Assembly: GCA_021107195.1 (NCBI GenBank)
Contig: JAIOTF010000060.1
Span: 1 to 5,491, forward strand
DNA length: 5,491 nucleotides
Direction of reading: 5' to 3'
Origin: Anaerolineaceae bacterium
GTDB taxonomy: Bacteria > Chloroflexota > Anaerolineae > Anaerolineales > Anaerolineaceae
How positions within the stretch are numbered: the first letter of the stretch is position 1; every line of letters starts with the position of its first letter. Shown piece after piece: positions 1 to 5,491 of this stretch. The notes under the pieces were generated by a model. The model was not told the DNA's origin. It did not search any database and saw only the letters and a program-made list of their open reading frames with translations. The translations under genes and the position numbers were made by a program.

Positions 1-33
1 CAATAATTGATTCGACAGGATCACAGGAGAGAC

Positions 34-62
34 AAAAAAGCCCCTGGCATGTGCCAGGGGCT
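34..62 (-). terminator. Rho-independent terminator of the PFOR gene
   Basis: Seen: a perfect 10-bp stem (39-48 paired with 53-62, sequence AGCCCCTGGC with GCCAGGGGCT) around a 4-nt loop. Read on the minus strand it is followed directly by a run of six T (34-39). It lies 35 bp beyond the stop codon of the minus-strand PFOR gene, where an intrinsic terminator is expected. On the plus strand the same stem is followed by a looser T-rich stretch (68-76), so some two-way activity is possible. Its presence suggests that PFOR is the last or only gene of its transcript. Confidence 0.9.
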
Positions 63-97
63 GAGGTGTTTCTTTCTATAAACTGTGCGCTGCCGGA

Positions 98-3658
<3,561 letters not shown>

Positions 3659-3666
3659 GAAATATA

Positions 3667-3670
3667 CTCC
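3667..3670 (-). promoter_or_regulatory. Ribosome binding site of PFOR
   Basis: On the minus strand GGAG lies 8 nt upstream of the ATG at 3658-3656. It supports this start over the downstream in-frame Met codons, the first of which (residue 36) lies inside the conserved YPITPSSPMGE motif. Confidence 0.75.
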
Positions 3671-3692
3671 GTAAAATTGTGATAGTTTGAAG

Positions 3693-3716
3693 GCAATTTA
3701 TGCTAGCCGGAATTGC
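3693..3716. promoter_or_regulatory. Inverted repeat overlapping the possible PFOR promoter
   Basis: GCAATT (3693-3698) and AATTGC (3711-3716) form a perfect 6-bp inverted repeat with a 12-bp spacer. It covers the putative -10 box and start point of the PFOR promoter, a position typical of a repressor operator. Further half-sites of the same kind lie nearby: AATTGT at 3675-3680, and ACAATT at 3724-3729, which also pairs with the AATTG at 3711-3715. The local sequence is AT-rich, so chance is a real alternative. I could not match it to a known regulator such as Rex. Confidence 0.3.
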
Positions 3717-3727
3717 TGTCTGTACAA
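3700..3727 (-). promoter_or_regulatory. Possible promoter of PFOR
   Basis: On the minus strand TTGTAC (3727-3722) is followed after 16 bp by TAGCAT (3705-3700). These match the sigma-70 consensus boxes at 3 of 6 and 4 of 6 positions. The implied start near 3693 would give a leader of about 35 nt before the ATG. The AT-rich stretch at 3737-3750 could supply an alternative -10 element (TAAAAT or TATAAA on the minus strand), but I found no good -35 partner for it. This is a weak prediction by eye. Confidence 0.3.
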
Positions 3728-3800
3728 TTAGCCACTTTATATTTTATCGCTTAAACAGTAATACAGGAAGGTTATATTGTTCCTTAATTGACCTGTGTCT

Positions 3801-3838
3801 TGTCATATTGTGCGTGTGACATTGGAATCACTGATTCC
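3801..3838. repeat. Two adjacent dyad-symmetric sequences in the divergent spacer
   Basis: TGTCA (3801-3805) and TGACA (3817-3821) form an inverted repeat with an 11-bp spacer. Two bases later comes a perfect 15-bp dyad, GGAATCA-C-TGATTCC (3824-3838). The second has only one unpaired centre base, so as DNA it looks more like a protein-binding site than an RNA hairpin. Both lie between the divergently oriented PFOR and membrane-protein genes, more than 140 bp from the PFOR start codon. No regulator gene is in the window to link them to. Confidence 0.35.
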
Positions 3839-3852
3839 TCACGTTCCCCTTT

Positions 3853-3910
3853 GCTGTCATTACGAGTGCACCGCATCCCTTTTTGCTGTCATTGCAAGCG
3901 AAACAATCTT
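3853..3910 (+). repeat. Degenerate copies of a dispersed TGTCATTGCGAGCGAAGCAATC-type repeat
   Basis: GCTGTCATTACGAG (3853-3866) and GCTGTCATTGCAAG (3885-3898) match at 12 of 14 bases and start 32 bp apart. Each is preceded by a CCCTTT-like string. The second copy continues as CGAAACAATCTT to 3910. From memory this resembles a short repeat, roughly TGTCATTGCGAGCGAAGCAATC, that is scattered through intergenic DNA of many bacteria, usually as half of a palindrome. I see no matching inverted half here, so these look like decayed or partial copies. Confidence 0.5.
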
Positions 3911-3950
3911 CTTGATCGAGCAAGCAAGTCATTCGATCTACCTTGTAATA

Positions 3951-3998
3951 ATCAAGCTTTACGCTTGATCAAAGGCCTTCTTGGCCGGATTCAAATCC
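3951..3998. repeat. Three consecutive small inverted repeats
   Basis: ATCAAGC (3951-3957) and GCTTGAT (3963-3969) form a 7-bp stem with a 5-nt loop. It is followed by GGCC-TTCTT-GGCC (3974-3986) and then by a short GGAT-TCAA-ATCC hairpin within 3987-3998. No T-run follows on the plus strand, so this is not a standard terminator. The tail ends about a dozen bases before the -35 box of the rightward promoter. It may belong to the repeat-rich spacer to its left. Confidence 0.35.
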
Positions 3999-4010
3999 TT
4001 CCTTCTCAAA

Positions 4011-4039
4011 TTGCCTAAACGCACGCTTTCCTCTATAAT
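4011..4039 (+). promoter_or_regulatory. Sigma-70 type promoter for the small frame and membrane protein
   Basis: TTGCCT (4011-4016), a 17-bp spacer and a perfect TATAAT (4034-4039) make this the best promoter in the window. Transcription would be expected to start near 4046. That is about 106 nt before the start codon of the membrane protein and only about 3 nt before the ATG of the 33-codon frame at 4049. Spacing and orientation fit, but no transcript data are available. Confidence 0.65.
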
Positions 4040-4048
4040 GATAAAGGT

Positions 4049-4150
4049 ATGTATCGAGAAAGAGAGCCAACAGTGGGTGGACACGCGACGGTGTTAACGA
4101 TTGCGTACCGGCCCGAAAAGGTAGTTATTCCCCTGAATATCGAAGGCTGA
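4049..4150 (+). CDS. Possible 33-residue leader peptide or small protein
   Basis: An open frame of 33 codons plus TGA begins at ATG 4049 and ends one base before the ATG of the membrane protein, so translational coupling is possible. The product is soluble-looking, starts MYREREPTVGG and ends VVIPLNIEG; I recognise no family. If transcription starts near 4046, the mRNA would be almost leaderless for this ATG, because the AAAGG just upstream is too close to act as a ribosome binding site. An in-frame GTG at 4073, with GAGAG 6 nt before it, would give a 25-residue product. Frames of this length arise often by chance, and the membrane-protein start has its own GAAGG. The tight junction and promoter position are the only evidence. 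Confidence 0.3.
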   Translation: MYREREPTVGGHATVLTIAYRPEKVVIPLNIEG

Positions 4151-4151
4151 A

Positions 4152-4700
4152 ATGGATGCTTATGTTCACATTGCCGTAGGCGCAGCTATCGGGGTCCTCA
4201 CAAAAAGCACGGCAGCCCTGGTTTTTCCAGCCATTGACGAGGAATGCGGTCCGTCCGTTTTATGCAAACTTGCCCGCTCCATAGAATGGGCCACAGTGTA
4301 CGGGACGGGGCTTACTGGCGGTGTGATTTCCCATGTCTTGTTGGATACGCTGCCGCACGGCGATTATCTGGCCCATTATGGATTGCTGCTCCCCGATTCG
4401 TTGTGGCTGCTGCGCGAGTTTCTGGCCGCGCTGCTTATCCTGCTGTTGATCATCATCGGACTGCGTGGACGGATCAGGCTTGTTGCCCTGGTCGCCGGTA
4501 TAGGAGGGGCGCTGCCCGATCTTGATAACCTGGCGATAGGCATGGGCTGGATCGAACGCAGCCAGGCATTATCTCCTTCGCACAGCGGCGTCTGGCCGCA
4601 AGGGCAGAATCTCGGTGCCATTAGCCTTGTGTGTGAGATGGGGGTTTTCCTGCTGGCGTTGGGGTACCTGTATTTTTACGGCCGGCGGCAGTCCGGGTAG
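4152..4700 (+). CDS. Membrane protein, YdjM/DUF457-type putative metal-dependent hydrolase
   Basis: A 182-residue integral membrane protein. Hydrophobic stretches lie at about 5-26 (weak), 47-65, 86-104, 107-121 and 153-176; 86-104 is the clearest membrane helix. Conserved-looking polar motifs sit at or near their ends: H6 in the N-terminal VHIAVG, H61-x3-D65, PHGD at 68-71, LPDLDN at 121-126 and SPSHSG at 141-146. This order of His and Asp motifs in a small polytopic protein is characteristic of the YdjM (DUF457) family of inner-membrane putative metal-dependent hydrolases, whose substrate is not established. The start is chosen because VHIAVGAAIG resembles the family N-terminus and GAAGG (4142-4146) lies 5 nt upstream. 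A promoter at 4011-4039 reads into it, with a 33-codon frame between. I saw no LexA-type operator, although the E. coli ydjM gene is known as LexA-controlled. Family assignment is by motif recognition only; a related membrane family is possible. Confidence 0.75.
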   Translation: MDAYVHIAVGAAIGVLTKSTAALVFPAIDEECGPSVLCKLARSIEWATVYGTGLTGGVISHVLLDTLPHGDYLAHYGLLLPDSLWLLREFLAALLILLLIIIGLRGRIRLVALVAGIGGALPDLDNLAIGMGWIERSQALSPSHSGVWPQGQNLGAISLVCEMGVFLLALGYLYFYGRRQSG

Positions 4701-5100
4701 TAGTCTGTTAGCCTTCTCAGATGAAGTGCGTGGACAAATATCATGCCCGCAGCCGCGCAGGTGCGCTGCACATTGTGTACAGCGTATCCAGCACCCGCCC
4801 CGCCACAGGCTTTACGGCAATCTTCAACCCATTACCGCAAAACCGCGCCTTGAGCGAAGTGCGGCGATCTCCTTGCAGAGTTGGGGATTGCTCACCTGCA
4901 CTTCCCGGGGAGTGCTGCCTGGCAGGCAATGACAGATCCGGGCTTCTCTCCGGAGGAGGCGGGGGCGTTTTTTCTGCAGCTCTCAATACGCTGGCAAATC
5001 TTACTTCCAGCTACACCCCATCCTGACCTGCGCTGTACAATGTTCCCCATTTTTCTGGCGAAAAACAGGGAAGGCATTTATCGACTTTGTAAACGATGAA
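4701..5100. other. Spacer without a supportable gene, downstream of the membrane protein
   Basis: Several overlapping open frames of 60-100 codons exist here on both strands, but none has a recognisable product, a good ribosome binding site or a clear advantage over its antisense partner. Seen structures: a bulged hairpin at 4749-4769 and an imperfect dyad at 4764-4784 (CGCTG...CAGCG, one mismatch). A GC-rich stem at 4942-4960 is followed 7 nt later by six T (4968-4973), which could be a poor plus-strand terminator for the membrane-protein transcript. A near copy of GCGCTGCACATTG (4763-4775) recurs as GCGCTGTACAATG (5030-5042). The segment may be decayed coding DNA or a repeat, but I could not show either. 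Confidence 0.5.
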
Positions 5101-5134
5101 TATTTGATGCCTTGCCTGGTTTTATCCAGCCAGG

Positions 5135-5158
5135 GGTGCGTTCGCTTTTGAACGCGCC
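5135..5158. repeat. Palindromic repeat, copy 1 (GGTGCGTT...AACGCGCC)
   Basis: GGTGCGTTC (5135-5143) pairs with GAACGCGCC (5150-5158) over nine positions, including one G-T wobble, around the loop GCTTTT. Its arms match those of the larger palindrome at 5207-5237, except for one base in the right arm. It is preceded by another short stem, CCTGG (5115-5119) with CCAGG (5130-5134), which abuts it directly. Confidence 0.6.
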
Positions 5159-5177
5159 GAAGATCACCCCGGGGGTT

Positions 5178-5206
5178 AAAAGGCTCCGAATTGGAGTTTG
5201 CCTTTT
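5178..5206. terminator. Terminator-like hairpin between the convergent genes
   Basis: AAAAGG (5178-5183) pairs with CCTTTT (5201-5206), and inside it CTCC (5184-5187) pairs with GGAG (5193-5196) around GAATT. A 4-nt bulge interrupts only the right arm. Read on the minus strand the 3' arm is continuous and ends in TTTT, so it could end transcripts of the right-edge gene about 125 bp after its stop codon. On the plus strand it ends in TTTT too, so it may act both ways. The T-run is short, which makes it weaker than the PFOR terminator. Confidence 0.45.
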
Positions 5207-5237
5207 GGTGCGTTGCCGCGTCTGCGGCTAACGCACC
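5207..5237. repeat. Palindromic repeat, copy 2 (GGTGCGTT...AACGCACC)
   Basis: GGTGCGTT (5207-5214) pairs with AACGCACC (5230-5237), and GCCGC (5215-5219) with GCGGC (5224-5228) around the loop GTCT. This gives a 13-bp stem with one bulged T (5229). It starts directly after the terminator-like hairpin. From memory, palindromes with GGTGCGTTA...TAACGCACC arms, often followed by CCTACG as here (CCTACG at 5237-5242), are dispersed in the intergenic DNA of many bacteria and behave like REP-type repeats. Copy number in this genome cannot be judged from one window. Confidence 0.75.
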
Positions 5238-5243
5238 CTACGC

Positions 5244-5331
5244 ATGGCGATTTTGTAGGCGCAGGAGGGGGAAGGGGACGCGAAGCGGTTTCGCAGGAGC
5301 AGCAGGCGAAGCCCCTGCGCAGCGGGGGGGG
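5244..5331. other. G-rich spacer before the right-edge gene
   Basis: No gene is supported here. The plus strand is purine- and G-rich, with G5 (5267-5271), G4 (5274-5277) and G8 (5324-5331). The G8 run touches the stop codon of the right-edge gene. Two small stems are visible: GCGAA (5280-5284) with TTCGC (5290-5294), and GCAGG (5302-5306) with CCTGC (5314-5318). Neither is followed by a T-run on the minus strand. The long G-run is also a place where sequencing or assembly length errors are likely. Confidence 0.5.
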
Positions 5332-5491
5332 TTATTTTTCTTTTGTCATTTGCTGCGCCAACTGCTCCCACCCCTCCAGGCCGGGGGGCAGGCCGATTTG
5401 TGGGGCGAGGTTTTCCAGGGCCTGCAATGCCTGAGCCAGCCCCATCGGTTTGGCGATTCTATACACCGTCACCCAGGCACTGACCGCTTGC
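5332..5491 (-). CDS. C-terminal end of an unrecognised protein (partial)
   Basis: A minus-strand frame enters from the right edge (first complete codon at 5490-5488) and stops at TAA (5334-5332), giving the last 52 residues. The peptide is predicted to be soluble and largely helical, with the segment MGLAQALQALENLAPQIG, a Pro-rich turn (LPPGLEG) and a charged tail ending QMTKEK. Amino acid composition is balanced and looks protein-like, unlike the Arg/Pro/Ser-rich shadow frames nearby. It converges on the membrane-protein gene. I do not recognise the family, and the functional domain lies outside the window. The stop codon is certain for this frame; that the frame is a real gene is likely but not proven. 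Confidence 0.55.
   Translation of the reverse strand, partial: QAVSAWVTVYRIAKPMGLAQALQALENLAPQIGLPPGLEGWEQLAQQMTKEK

Noticed and set aside
3671..3698. A Rex-type redox operator upstream of PFOR
   Set aside because: TTGTGA occurs at 3678-3683, but the opposite half needed for TTGTGA-N-TCACAA symmetry is absent.
3841..3998. A CRISPR array or tRNA-like gene in the divergent spacer
   Set aside because: There are only two imperfect short direct repeats with an 18-bp gap, and no cloverleaf or CCA-ended acceptor stem can be drawn.
3788..4018. A 76-codon plus-strand open frame in the divergent spacer
   Set aside because: It runs through the repeat copies and hairpins, has a Ser/Cys/Arg-rich product with no family resemblance, no good ribosome binding site, and overlaps the -35 box of the rightward promoter.
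4721..5099. Overlapping open frames of 56-101 codons on both strands (for example 4721-5026 plus, 4741-4986 minus, 4881-5099 plus)
   Set aside because: Products are Pro/Arg/Ser-rich or of mixed low-information composition, starts lack convincing ribosome binding sites, and none wins over its antisense frame. The 4929-5099 plus-strand part (56 residues from ATG) is the least bad but still unsupported.
5262..5331. A G-quadruplex motif
   Set aside because: Only three runs of three or more G are present, and about 46 bases separate the G4 from the G8, so the classical four-run short-loop pattern is not met.
5198..5434. A 78-codon plus-strand open frame
   Set aside because: It begins inside the hairpin cluster, runs through the G-rich tract and then antisense to the right-edge gene. 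It is best explained as a shadow frame.

Overview
The window suggests an anaerobic or facultatively anaerobic bacterium of roughly balanced to moderately high GC. Its main gene is a full-length pyruvate:ferredoxin (flavodoxin) oxidoreductase, an oxygen-sensitive enzyme of fermentative and other low-potential metabolism. Dispersed palindromic repeats between the genes suggest a bacterial genome rich in small repeats. A Chloroflexota (Anaerolineae-like) origin is my guess from the general look of the proteins and spacers, and nothing here proves it.

Layout from left to right. Positions 34-62 hold a strong intrinsic terminator read on the minus strand. It closes the PFOR gene (minus strand, 98-3658), which has its own ribosome binding site and a plausible promoter with an overlapping inverted repeat at 3693-3727, so it looks like a single-gene transcription unit. 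From 3730 to about 4010 there is no credible gene. That stretch holds two adjacent dyads, two degenerate copies of a GCTGTCATTGCGAG-type repeat and three small hairpins in a row.

A good sigma-70 type promoter (TTGCCT, 17 bp, TATAAT) at 4011-4039 points rightward. Just after it lies a 33-codon open frame whose stop codon ends one base before the start of a 182-residue membrane protein of the YdjM/DUF457 type (4152-4700). From 4701 to 5331 no gene can be supported. This gap separates two convergent genes and contains a pair of related palindromes (GGTGCGTT...AACGCRCC), a terminator-like hairpin between them and a G-rich tract. The right edge (5332-5491, minus strand) is the C-terminal end of an unrecognised protein that continues beyond the window.

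I see no sign that the genes work together. PFOR is central carbon metabolism, the membrane protein has only a family-level putative hydrolase assignment, and the right-edge protein is unknown. I see no CRISPR array, tRNA, rRNA, transposase or phage gene. I did not find a convincing new biological system. The items most worth a second look are the leader-like small frame ahead of the membrane protein and the palindromic repeats in the spacers.
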